Below are positions 1 to 8,312 of a stretch of 51,653 bases of DNA, in pieces. Source of the DNA: an uncultured Bacteroidota bacterium (GTDB lineage Bacteria > Bacteroidota > Bacteroidia > Bacteroidales > FEN-979); assembly GCA_937862805.1 (NCBI GenBank), contig CALMDO010000184.1, forward strand, positions 1 through 51,653, in the 5' to 3' direction. Every line of letters starts with the position of its first letter. Position 1 is the first letter of the stretch. The position numbers and the translations under genes are program-made. The notes beneath the pieces are model-generated. The model saw only the letters and a program-made list of their open reading frames with translations, was not told the origin of the DNA and did no database searches.

Positions 1-3000
1 TTACAAAGGCAGGAGAAAACAGATTACCTTCATAATCGCTGAATTCAATTTTTGTCGGATTGCTTACGAACGATAAGGCAGAACCTTCGACCGCGTTGGA
101 AGTAAAATGGATGTTGCATAATACATCATTGGAAATATTGATACTGTTAGCGTCGGCAGCCCAAACAAATGTGATGTATCCGGGAGCTGGAGAACCGATG
201 GTAACATCGTCAATTCCGGCAAACCAGTCGGTAACATCAGCTAACTGTAGTTTGGTTGCATCATATTGAAGGGTGAATTGGAATGACCCCATATTTTGAA
301 TGTCGGAAACATGGATTGGAACAATTACATTGCCTTTGGCAGCATCAACAGTTCCGAGATTTATCAGCCCTTGTGATGCAATGGTAGATCTGGCTTCGGT
401 GGGTATGTATGAACCATTGGCGTCGCCATAAACAATACCGTTGAAATTTTGGGTGATGTTGCTGCTTCCGACAACGATTGGCATGTTGTTGAACAGCCAG
501 TCTCCGGTTTGGAAAGAATTGGTAACATACGCAATACGTTTTCTAATCAACAGAATATCGGCAGCGCTCAGGCTTCCTGAAGCATTGACGTCGCCTGAAG
601 CTAAATAGATACCATTCAGCATAGAAACGTTAGCCACATGTTTGCGATAAAGCAGCACATCGGCAGCGGTAACGCCATCCCAGATTTTATTGGTAGCAAC
701 TCCGAGGGTATAATTGCCAGCAGGAACGGCTGTAAATGTATAATTTCCGGCAGCATTGGTGGTTGAAGTTCCCACGATGTTTCCTCCGGCATTTTTCAGA
801 TTAACGGTTAACCCGCTTAACGGGGTGTTATTTGTGTTAGCGTATGTAATGGTGCCAGTAACATTTGGCAGTGGAGTAACTTGTGCGGCAGGGAATACGA
901 TAAAATCTAACCATGCACAGTCGCTGCCTCCGGTCTGGCTATTGTCTTTCATGTATTCCCATTTAAAAGTATGATTTCCGGCTGCGACAGGGAATGATAC
1001 TTTAGTCCATGGGGTTTCGCCCGACCATTTATTAAGCATGGTACCATCGATATAGAATTTAAGGTAATCCCATCCACCTTCGGAAGAAGTTTTCAGATAG
1101 AATGAAATACTGTCGGCTACCGTTACATCCATCACCAGCGATAACTGTGATTTCTGGTTGTTTGCTATTGTTCCTGATTTAGCGCTGTAAACGCCTTCGT
1201 ACGGATCGACATTGGTTATTGTCCAAGGTTGGTTCCCGCCTTGTGTCCATGAGAAATGAGTGAACCCGTTTGATTCGAAATCTTCGAGTACAAGCCCGAT
1301 TTTAGGGCTAAATGTTTTGTGAGCCATATATTCTCCGGAAGTTACCGTATAATCAATATCTGCAACAGCTCCTGTGGGAGCATCGGCAGAAATCGTCAGA
1401 TTGAATGTAGCTGTTGCCGTTTCGTTTACCGAAAGGGTATCAAAGCTAAAACTACTGGAATTTATTGTAACATAAGGACTGCTGGTCGAAATATTGCTAA
1501 GGGCATTGGGCGCATTGCTGTGTCCAAGGTTGCTGGTAACAATTGAAAGAACAACGGTTTCGCCCGGATCGAGCCTGCCGTTTCCACCCTGTCCGTCGTT
1601 GATGGATAAGTTTCCGACACTAAGTACCGGGGCGTTGGCAATGATACTGAATTGTGAATTCCATGTGGTATCACCAGTCATGTTAAGGTTAAAAATAATC
1701 TTATGCTGATCGGCGACAGAATCGGATACGGTTATTCCGAAAGCATCCAGTGAAATGGTTTGGCCGGCAGCAAAGTTTCCATAATATTCGGTGCTGTCGG
1801 TAATGTTGATATAAACGTCAGCGCTTCTGAGTTTGGCGATAACGTCGGAAGCCGGTTGGGTTCCTACATTTTTTAAACTGACATTGAGTCCTGCTGCTTC
1901 TCCCGGATCAAGTTGGTTGTTATTGTTACCCTGGTTATCATTTATCTGATGAGCCTGATACATTATGTATGGCTGATTGGCTATCACGACAATGGTTCCC
2001 TGATGACGGATACGGTTATGACCAATGATGGAAACATAAATGGGATCAGCTACGTTTGTGACAGGTCCGTTAAGAATAATGGTAGCATTACCATTGGCAT
2101 CGGCAACTGCTCTCCCGATGAGTGAGTCATTTTGCGTGAGACCGATACGGGCAAAAGGGAGATCTGTTTGAAAATCGACCTGATTAACACCTACAGAAAT
2201 GCTTTGCTGATACGTTGCTGTGATTTCTGAAGGAACAGCAGTCCAGATATCCATGGATGGATCGCCGAACAGATTGGTTTCGTAACCGCACCATTTAATT
2301 ACTTCGTCGGATGTAATATTGGAAGCATTATCATCTTTTGAATCGGCATTGATGTCGCCAATGTTATAAATATTTTCGCCGAAGAGGGCATCAAAAAATT
2401 CGCGGTCGAAAAACTGAGAGGCTCCGTTGGTGTTTCCTCCGCTATACCATCCGTAACGCGAATTGGAAATGCAGGCAACTTCTGCGGTAGCAAGATTTGT
2501 AATTTTTTCGGCAAAGCAATCTTCCGAACCAAAGTTACCCCCGTCACTTCTGTTGTCGAACGAACCGTTGTAGCATCCCTGCGAATAGCCGATGACAAAT
2601 CCATGATTGACACCATTGTTCTGGAAATTGGCGGTGGTTACGTCATCATTATACATTTTCATGTTATAATCCACGTTGGAATGGCCCAGGTGATTCAGCA
2701 AATGGTTTCCGGTGTTGAATTTCGCAAAAACATTTTCTTTTTCCCAGTTGCCCTGGCTTTCATAAAGACGGGACATGTTAAAACTTTCGGGGAAACCTGC
2801 TGTGGTATATCCGTTGTATGAACCTCCGATGGCCACTTCTTCCTTATAAGTGTCGCCATAAGTTTGATAATCCAACTGTTCGCCTACCATCAATCCTTTT
2901 GTAATGTCGGCAACTACCGGGCTGCTTTGATAAAGTGTGAGCTTATTGAGTATGTTTTGTATTTCAGTCGGGCTGTCCACACATAACCGGCCAACACTGA

Positions 3001-4057
3001 CTTCGTGGTACAAATCTTCTTCGCCTGCTTCTCCCCATTTGTTATTATTGTTGTTGTTCCATGTGCCGTCGAGGCAGCCGTAGTACATGTCGCTGGGGAT
3101 GTCGCTGTCGCCATAGCCGCCACCCGGGTCGGCAAAAAAGCCACGTTTGGGAACAATATTGTCGGTAGCGCTGTTTGGATCGGAATCGCCGGCAAGGATA
3201 ACATAGCCGATGCCGTTGTTTTGATATAAATCAATGATGCAGTTTCGTATCTTCATGGGATTATCGGTTCCCGTATATTGGCTGTAAATGTCTTCCACCG
3301 TTTTACATATCACGGCGTAGCCGGTACTTTGTTTATAGGCAATGTAATCGTTGAAGTAAGGGAGGAAGCTGTTTTTGGTTATCAGCAGGATGTCGTAGGT
3401 TGGATTATCGCGTGTTGCCATCGCATCATAGGTCTGAAGAAAATCGTGATGTTGGGCAATGGAGATGATGCGGTCGTTTACGCTTTTGTTGGAACGGAGC
3501 ATGGCTAATGCACGAGTAGCCTGTTCGGTTGTTTTTTCGCTGACTTCGATGGTAATACTTTTGATAAATTTCGCTTTTAGCAGCGATGGAAAATACACTA
3601 CCGGACAAATATGGAAAGATCCCATGGCATGGCCGCTTAGGAAACCTGTGTACAGGGCTGATGTTTCCTCCGAAGGATAAGCAGCATCAGAGGAATAAAT
3701 CTTTTGATCGGGAACCGCACGGTATCCTTTGGGTATTCCTTTTGAAATAGGAAATTGCCTTGATGCCGGACGGATAGCTATCCCGTTTTCTTCGGTGAAA
3801 TACTCCACACCGGTAACCTTAACAGACGAAATTTCGGTGCCCGGAGGTAAAAGCAGATTTGCTGAAAATTGCGGAAGCAGGGGGGTCCCTTCTTTTCCCA
3901 GGTTGATGCAGTTTTTGTACATTATGTCGGTATAACCGTCGGACGAAGCCTTGAGTTGAGGCTTGTCGAAGTGATAGGTGAATACCTGTTTTTGTGCCGA
4001 CAGATAACTGCTCAAAAATATCAGCACAAACGTCGAAAAAAAAGTAATTTTTTTCAT
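1..4057 (-). CDS. Secreted gingipain-like C25 cysteine peptidase with dockerin and cohesin modules (partial, C-terminus off the left edge)
   Basis: The frame is open from ATG at 4057 to the left edge (at least 1352 residues), so the C-terminus is missing. It begins with a signal peptide (MKKITFFSTFVLIFLSSYLS, then AQ). A propeptide-like region follows, then a C25 catalytic domain at about residues 200-590. The catalytic His459 lies in HLGHSN and the nucleophile Cys495 in GYSQGCYNGSF. After it come an Ig-like segment, CARDB-like repeats with DGQGGNGRLDPGE and NQGNNNNQLDPGE, a MAM/concanavalin-like module (about 924-1055, starting EDFESNGF), a carboxypeptidase-regulatory-like Ig module (about 1060-1125), dockerin-type repeats (WDGVTAADVLLYRK, DVNASGSLSAADILLIRK) and a cohesin-like module from about 1215. 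A T9SS C-terminal domain would be expected beyond the edge but is not visible. The protein is probably exported and cell-surface or secreted. Its base composition looks more AT-rich than the neighbouring genes. The family assignment is firm; specificity is not determinable. Confidence 0.93.
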   Translation of the reverse strand, partial: MKKITFFSTFVLIFLSSYLSAQKQVFTYHFDKPQLKASSDGYTDIMYKNCINLGKEGTPLLPQFSANLLLPPGTEISSVKVTGVEYFTEENGIAIRPASRQFPISKGIPKGYRAVPDQKIYSSDAAYPSEETSALYTGFLSGHAMGSFHICPVVYFPSLLKAKFIKSITIEVSEKTTEQATRALAMLRSNKSVNDRIISIAQHHDFLQTYDAMATRDNPTYDILLITKNSFLPYFNDYIAYKQSTGYAVICKTVEDIYSQYTGTDNPMKIRNCIIDLYQNNGIGYVILAGDSDPNSATDNIVPKRGFFADPGGGYGDSDIPSDMYYGCLDGTWNNNNNNKWGEAGEEDLYHEVSVGRLCVDSPTEIQNILNKLTLYQSSPVVADITKGLMVGEQLDYQTYGDTYKEEVAIGGSYNGYTTAGFPESFNMSRLYESQGNWEKENVFAKFNTGNHLLNHLGHSNVDYNMKMYNDDVTTANFQNNGVNHGFVIGYSQGCYNGSFDNRSDGGNFGSEDCFAEKITNLATAEVACISNSRYGWYSGGNTNGASQFFDREFFDALFGENIYNIGDINADSKDDNASNITSDEVIKWCGYETNLFGDPSMDIWTAVPSEITATYQQSISVGVNQVDFQTDLPFARIGLTQNDSLIGRAVADANGNATIILNGPVTNVADPIYVSIIGHNRIRHQGTIVVIANQPYIMYQAHQINDNQGNNNNQLDPGEAAGLNVSLKNVGTQPASDVIAKLRSADVYINITDSTEYYGNFAAGQTISLDAFGITVSDSVADQHKIIFNLNMTGDTTWNSQFSIIANAPVLSVGNLSINDGQGGNGRLDPGETVVLSIVTSNLGHSNAPNALSNISTSSPYVTINSSSFSFDTLSVNETATATFNLTISADAPTGAVADIDYTVTSGEYMAHKTFSPKIGLVLEDFESNGFTHFSWTQGGNQPWTITNVDPYEGVYSAKSGTIANNQKSQLSLVMDVTVADSISFYLKTSSEGGWDYLKFYIDGTMLNKWSGETPWTKVSFPVAAGNHTFKWEYMKDNSQTGGSDCAWLDFIVFPAAQVTPLPNVTGTITYANTNNTPLSGLTVNLKNAGGNIVGTSTTNAAGNYTFTAVPAGNYTLGVATNKIWDGVTAADVLLYRKHVANVSMLNGIYLASGDVNASGSLSAADILLIRKRIAYVTNSFQTGDWLFNNMPIVVGSSNITQNFNGIVYGDANGSYIPTEARSTIASQGLINLGTVDAAKGNVIVPIHVSDIQNMGSFQFTLQYDATKLQLADVTDWFAGIDDVTIGSPAPGYITFVWAADANSINISNDVLCNIHFTSNAVEGSALSFVSNPTKIEFSDYEGNLFSPAFV

Positions 4058-4322
4058 GATTGTTTTTGATTTTTAATAAAACGAATGAGTTCCCTTCAAA
4101 AAGGGGTTAGACTATATATAAAGGCTCAGATTTGTTGCTAAATTAGAACTATTTTATTACCGCTCAACTGTTATGCAAAAAAATACATAACGAATAAAAA
4201 ATGTTCATTATAAAAACTATAAATTGTATTTATCTTTATCTTAGCCTGGCTATTTCAAATATGGATATAACAGAAGCCATTTTAACGCTGTAAAGAAGTT
4301 AAATTTTTGAGTATTGGCAAGA
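4058..4322. other. Divergent intergenic region between the C25 peptidase and the STAS/kinase gene
   Basis: This AT-rich stretch of about 265 bp must hold promoters for both divergent genes. A near-consensus Bacteroidota -7 box, TATCTTTA, lies at 4231-4238 on the plus strand. A TAATTTAG-type box can be read on the minus strand near 4140-4150. A short imperfect hairpin (CCCTT/AAGGG) sits near 4093-4107. No ORF or RNA gene was recognised. Confidence 0.4.
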
Positions 4323-6536
4323 ATGGAAATTACCACTGATGAACTCCTGCGCTGTATTAGGATAACCGGAAGGCTCGATGCGGCAGGCAGCATGCTCCTC
4401 GACCAGACTGTCGCGGCCCTTCCCATGAACGGCCAGGATATGATCCTTGATCTCTCAGCCTGCCATTACCTCTCCAGCGCCGGGATCAGAAGTCTGCTCA
4501 AAGCGCACAAAGCGATGCATTCCAACCAGGCGAAGCTCTACATCACCGGCGTGACAGCCGACGTACTTCATGTACTGGAAATTGCCGGCCTTCTCCGTGG
4601 ATTTAACCTGGAACCTGACCTAGAAGAGGCGCTGAAAAAGATCCGGTCGGGTAAAGGAACGAAAACCGCCCCGACAACATTCGCGGTGAGCGACGAAACC
4701 TGGAGTTACCATCCATTGTCCGAGGGTGATCACGAAGGACAACGGATTACCACTCCACGGGTGATGAGCTTCGGAGAATTGGGTTTTGCCATCGGGTATG
4801 GATTCCTGCCGGGCACTCCTGATAAGAAGGATACACCACCGGATCTTTTTGCCATCCTCGGGAATTGTGGCGGTTTTTTACCGGGCGACCCTTCGGACGA
4901 TGCCGATTTCAGGATTGCCTCCGATCCCTTCCGTACCGGAATGCCGGTCCTCGAAGCCCTCTGCTTCGGACATCATCCCTCGGGAACCCTCCACTGCCCC
5001 CAACCCGGAAAAGTCGCATGGGCCCGGCTCCTTCAAGTTGTCAAAACCCTTCACCGGGAAATCCTGCCCGGCAGGAGAGAAATCCTGTTGGTGATATCCG
5101 ACGATAATGAAAACAGCCCTTCTGTCACCACCGTGCTGATCCCCGATCAGGGCTTAGACAACGGCACCTTCTTATCAACGCCCTTTGCACAAGTGAAATT
5201 CCTCCCGGGGATCACCTTCCGCCTGGCCGACAGATCAGTAAAAAGCAGCCTTATTCCACTTAGGGAACTGCTCTCTCAGCTTACAATTGATAACATCACC
5301 GGGGTGGAACCCCCTGATCCCGAAACCGTTTTCGAAAACCCGACCCTTTGGGTTTTCGGTCCGGAGAAGTTCACCGACAGTCCCGATAAAACGGTGAAAG
5401 TCTCCACCAGGGATGGGGCCCCTTTCGAATCGGTAAAAGCCTTCCTTACCCGCCTGCTTTACACCGATTCTTCCTCGGTTATCGTCGATCCCTTGCACGG
5501 CGGTTATTCAGCACAGACTTTCCGCGTCAGCTCTTTCGATCACGAAGGAAGGAAAATGCGTCCCACGGTACTCAAGATGGCACATCGCGACCTGATCACC
5601 CGCGAATCGGAAAGATGCAAGCAATTTGCCCTTCCCTTTATATTCAACAACAGCGCCGTGGTTCTTGGTGCTGAATTCTATGGTAACACCGGCGCCCTTC
5701 GTTACAATTTCGTCGGTATAGGCGGTGAATCGAGCCAACTCAAATGGTTGACCCATTATTATCTTACCACCGAAATCTCTTTTCTTGAACCCCTCTTTGA
5801 TAAAATTTTTCTGAGCATCCTCCAGCCGTGGTATGGCCAACCCGTCACCAAGACCATCTTACCTTTCAAAGACCACGACCCCACTTTCACCTTTTTCGCC
5901 GGCATCTACCAGATTGCAAAAGAGACCCTGGATATCGGTCCGGAAGAACAATCCATCACCATTCCTGAGATCAACCATCCCTTCCTTAATCCTTACTGGT
6001 ACCTCAAAAATGAATTCGCACGGCGCCGGGAAGAGCAAATGATTTATTACACCGGAATCTGTCATGGCGACCTGAACATGCAAAACATCCTGCTGGATGA
6101 AACCATGAACGTTTACCTGATCGATTTCTCGGAAACCAAACCCCGTTCCATTATCTCCGATTTTGCCCGATTGGAAGCCATCTTCCTGATCGATAACGCC
6201 CCGGTTGAGACACCAGCCGATTGGAACGATTATCTCGGTTTCCTCCGTCATTTTTATGAACCGCTCCGTCTTGATGTTTTCCCGGAAGTGATCTATCACG
6301 GAAGGCACCGTGAAAAAGTGATGAAAAATGCAACTTTGGCCCTCAAAATGAGGGAATACGCTTTGCGGAGCGCTAAGAACGATCCCAACCCCGTTCCTTA
6401 CTACTTTGCCTTGCTTGAATGGGTTCTCCCGGTCGTTTGTTACACCTCACTGCCCCTTCCCAATAAAAAAATATCGATGATTGTCTCTTCCCTTCTATGT
6501 CAGAAACTCCTCGACCGTGATTCCCTGCCTGATTGA
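4323..6536 (+). CDS. STAS domain / APH-like kinase-fold fusion protein
   Basis: The start is placed at ATG 4323; a TTG nine bases upstream (4314) would add three residues. Residues 1-105 form a STAS (anti-sigma-factor antagonist) domain with the LDLSACHYLSSAGIRSLL core that holds the usual phosphorylatable Ser. Residues about 120-365 are a domain I do not recognise, containing GELGFAIGYG. Residues about 370-737 carry a protein-kinase or aminoglycoside-phosphotransferase fold: a Gly-rich segment (LHGGYSAQTF), the ATP-binding Lys418 (TVLKMA), helix-C Glu428/Glu430 (RESERC), the catalytic loop H581-G-D583-L-N585-x-x-N588 and the metal-binding Asp601 (LIDF). All kinase-defining residues are present, so it is probably active. 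It has no signal peptide and is cytoplasmic. STAS plus kinase suggests regulated phosphorylation in a partner-switching system, which is inference; no sigma or anti-sigma gene is adjacent. A FISUMP gene starts 43 bp downstream on the same strand. Confidence 0.8.
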   Translation: MEITTDELLRCIRITGRLDAAGSMLLDQTVAALPMNGQDMILDLSACHYLSSAGIRSLLKAHKAMHSNQAKLYITGVTADVLHVLEIAGLLRGFNLEPDLEEALKKIRSGKGTKTAPTTFAVSDETWSYHPLSEGDHEGQRITTPRVMSFGELGFAIGYGFLPGTPDKKDTPPDLFAILGNCGGFLPGDPSDDADFRIASDPFRTGMPVLEALCFGHHPSGTLHCPQPGKVAWARLLQVVKTLHREILPGRREILLVISDDNENSPSVTTVLIPDQGLDNGTFLSTPFAQVKFLPGITFRLADRSVKSSLIPLRELLSQLTIDNITGVEPPDPETVFENPTLWVFGPEKFTDSPDKTVKVSTRDGAPFESVKAFLTRLLYTDSSSVIVDPLHGGYSAQTFRVSSFDHEGRKMRPTVLKMAHRDLITRESERCKQFALPFIFNNSAVVLGAEFYGNTGALRYNFVGIGGESSQLKWLTHYYLTTEISFLEPLFDKIFLSILQPWYGQPVTKTILPFKDHDPTFTFFAGIYQIAKETLDIGPEEQSITIPEINHPFLNPYWYLKNEFARRREEQMIYYTGICHGDLNMQNILLDETMNVYLIDFSETKPRSIISDFARLEAIFLIDNAPVETPADWNDYLGFLRHFYEPLRLDVFPEVIYHGRHREKVMKNATLALKMREYALRSAKNDPNPVPYYFALLEWVLPVVCYTSLPLPNKKISMIVSSLLCQKLLDRDSLPD

Positions 6537-6537
6537 T

Positions 6538-6554
6538 CAGGCTAAAATAGCCTG
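6538..6554 (+). terminator. Small hairpin after the STAS/kinase stop codon
   Basis: A perfect 7-bp stem (CAGGCTA/TAGCCTG) with an AAA loop begins 2 bp after the TGA stop. Only a short TCTTT follows, so it may be a weak terminator or an mRNA 3-prime-end processing hairpin that partly uncouples the downstream FISUMP gene. Confidence 0.35.
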
Positions 6555-6579
6555 TCTTTGGCTCCCGAACTGCCCTTTC

Positions 6580-8196
6580 ATGAAACGACTGCTCTTTACC
6601 TCCCTGTTGATCCTGACCCTCCGCGTTTGTTCTATAGCCCAGTTTTCTATTAACAACGATGGCAGCCAACCCGATCCCTCGGCAGCACTGGATATCAAAT
6701 CTTCCGAAAAAGGAATGCTCTTTCCGCGGATGGACCATGCCCGGCTCAACGAGATTGCTAACCCGGCCAACGGATTGATGGTCTATTGTACCGACTGTGG
6801 TACGAACGGACAGGGTGCCCTGATGGGCTTTACCAACGGCCAATGGCAGGTATTGACCACCACGGCCACCGCTTTCGCCTGCGGACAACCTTTTACCGAC
6901 CCCCGCGACGGGAAAATCTACGGAACAGTGCAAATCGGACCCCAATGCTGGATGGCAAAAAACCTCAATACCGGAATCCGGATCGACGTCACCATCAATT
7001 CCACCAACAACGGCATCATCGAAAAATATTGCTACAACAACCTGGAATCCAATTGTGATGAATATGGAGGGCTCTACCAATGGGATGAACTGATGTATTA
7101 CCTCTATACCGAAGGATGGCAGGGCATCTGTCCCCCCGGCTGGCACGTACCTTCCTTCGATGAATGGACCTCCCTGCAAACCTGGTTAGGGGGATACGAG
7201 ATTGCGGGTGGCAAACTGAAAGAGGCCGGGTTCCTCCATTGGGCTGAGCCCAACCTGGGAGCCACCAACGAAACAGGGTTTACCGCCCTGCCTGCCGGCT
7301 TCTTCGGCGGACCCCTCCTTGGAACCTTCGGGAACTTAGGCAACCACACCTTTTACTACACCTCCACACCCTATGATGAAGACGACGTCAAGATCTTTGA
7401 AATGATGGACCTTCAACCGCTGTTGATCGATGGCGAGTTTTACCGGGTCATGGATTTTTCGCTTCGCTGCCTGAAGGGTGAAAATTGTCAGGTGCCCGCT
7501 TCACCAGTAGCATGGATTTATGAAAAATCACAACATTCCATCAATTGGAATTGGTACCCCGCCGACCGATCAATGGGTTACAAGTGGAACACAATCAATG
7601 ACTTTTCAACCGCTATCGACCTGGGAACCAATGTCACCTACATTGAAACAGGACTGGATCCGGAAACCGTTTACACGCGGTATGTCTGGGCGTGGAACAT
7701 TTGCGGAGTATCGGAGGTGACCGTTCTTACCGCGGAAACCAACGGCGTCCATTATGTGGGACAAAGTTACGGTGGCGGCATCGTCTTCTATACCGAAGCC
7801 TCCGGTGAACATGGACTGGTAGCAGCTCAGGCCGACCAGGGAAACGCACAATGGGGTTGCTATGGAGAAACCTTAGGGGCTATGTATTCCGAAATCGGTA
7901 CCGGTAAATCCAACACAGACCAAATTGTTTACTATTGTCCTGACCCCGGGATCCCTGCAAGGGTTTGCAAAGATCTGGTATTAAACGGTTACGACGACTG
8001 GTTCCTCCCCTCCAAGGATGAGCTCAACGAGATGTACCTGCACAAGGATTTGATCGGGGGTTTTACCGACAACTCCTATTGGAGCTCAACCGAAACCAAC
8101 CGGCTCAACGCCTGGCAACAGAGCTTCTATAGCGGGGGACAGGGATGGAGCAGCAAAAGATCCCTTTTTTACATCCGGCCGGTGCGTTCCTTCTGA
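6580..8196 (+). CDS. Exported FISUMP-domain protein with C-terminal DUF1566/Lcl-like domain
   Basis: The start is ATG 6580, which gives a proper signal peptide (MKRLLFTSLLILTLRVCSIA, then QF). A longer in-frame ORF begins at 6481 inside the preceding gene, but its N-terminus is not signal-like. The mature N-terminus has the Bacteroidota surface-protein segment NNDGSQPDPSAALDIKSSEK with FPRM and a CTDCGTNGQG segment. A FISUMP domain follows at about residues 105-300 (QCWMAKNLNTG, EKYCYNNLESNCDEYGGLYQ, ICPPGWHVPS). Next is an Fn3-like module (GYKWNTINDF, TRYVWAWNICGVSE) and then a second lectin-like fold of the DUF1566/Lcl type (GGGIVFYT, DDWFLPSKDELNEMY, YWSSTE). The function is unknown; such proteins are usually thought to be cell-surface adhesion or structural proteins. 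It is a paralogue of the genes at 8313, 46626 and 48449. Confidence 0.85.
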   Translation: MKRLLFTSLLILTLRVCSIAQFSINNDGSQPDPSAALDIKSSEKGMLFPRMDHARLNEIANPANGLMVYCTDCGTNGQGALMGFTNGQWQVLTTTATAFACGQPFTDPRDGKIYGTVQIGPQCWMAKNLNTGIRIDVTINSTNNGIIEKYCYNNLESNCDEYGGLYQWDELMYYLYTEGWQGICPPGWHVPSFDEWTSLQTWLGGYEIAGGKLKEAGFLHWAEPNLGATNETGFTALPAGFFGGPLLGTFGNLGNHTFYYTSTPYDEDDVKIFEMMDLQPLLIDGEFYRVMDFSLRCLKGENCQVPASPVAWIYEKSQHSINWNWYPADRSMGYKWNTINDFSTAIDLGTNVTYIETGLDPETVYTRYVWAWNICGVSEVTVLTAETNGVHYVGQSYGGGIVFYTEASGEHGLVAAQADQGNAQWGCYGETLGAMYSEIGTGKSNTDQIVYYCPDPGIPARVCKDLVLNGYDDWFLPSKDELNEMYLHKDLIGGFTDNSYWSSTETNRLNAWQQSFYSGGQGWSSKRSLFYIRPVRSF

Positions 8197-8275
8197 TCCT
8201 TTCATTCATCACCGCTCCATTTCATGAAATCACACGAAAGTTGTATTGATTTAAATAAGTATTGTGCGGACTTTT

Positions 8276-8304
8276 GATGGTTGCATTAAACCATTAAAAC
8301 CATC
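8276..8304 (+). other. Inverted repeat in the leader of the second FISUMP gene
   Basis: GATGGTT and AACCATC form a 7-bp stem around a 15-nt AT-rich loop, ending 8 bp before ATG 8313. An alternative shorter pairing (GGTT/AACC) shares the left arm. It could be a leader hairpin over the ribosome-binding region or an operator. The evidence is the sequence symmetry only. Confidence 0.3.
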
Positions 8305-8312
8305 ATTTCCAA

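Noticed and set aside
5235-7179. Several long minus-strand frames (5235-5498, 5508-5840, 5859-6308, 6373-7179)
   Set aside because: They lie antisense to the STAS/kinase and FISUMP genes, have no family features, and are explained by the GC-biased codon use of the real genes.
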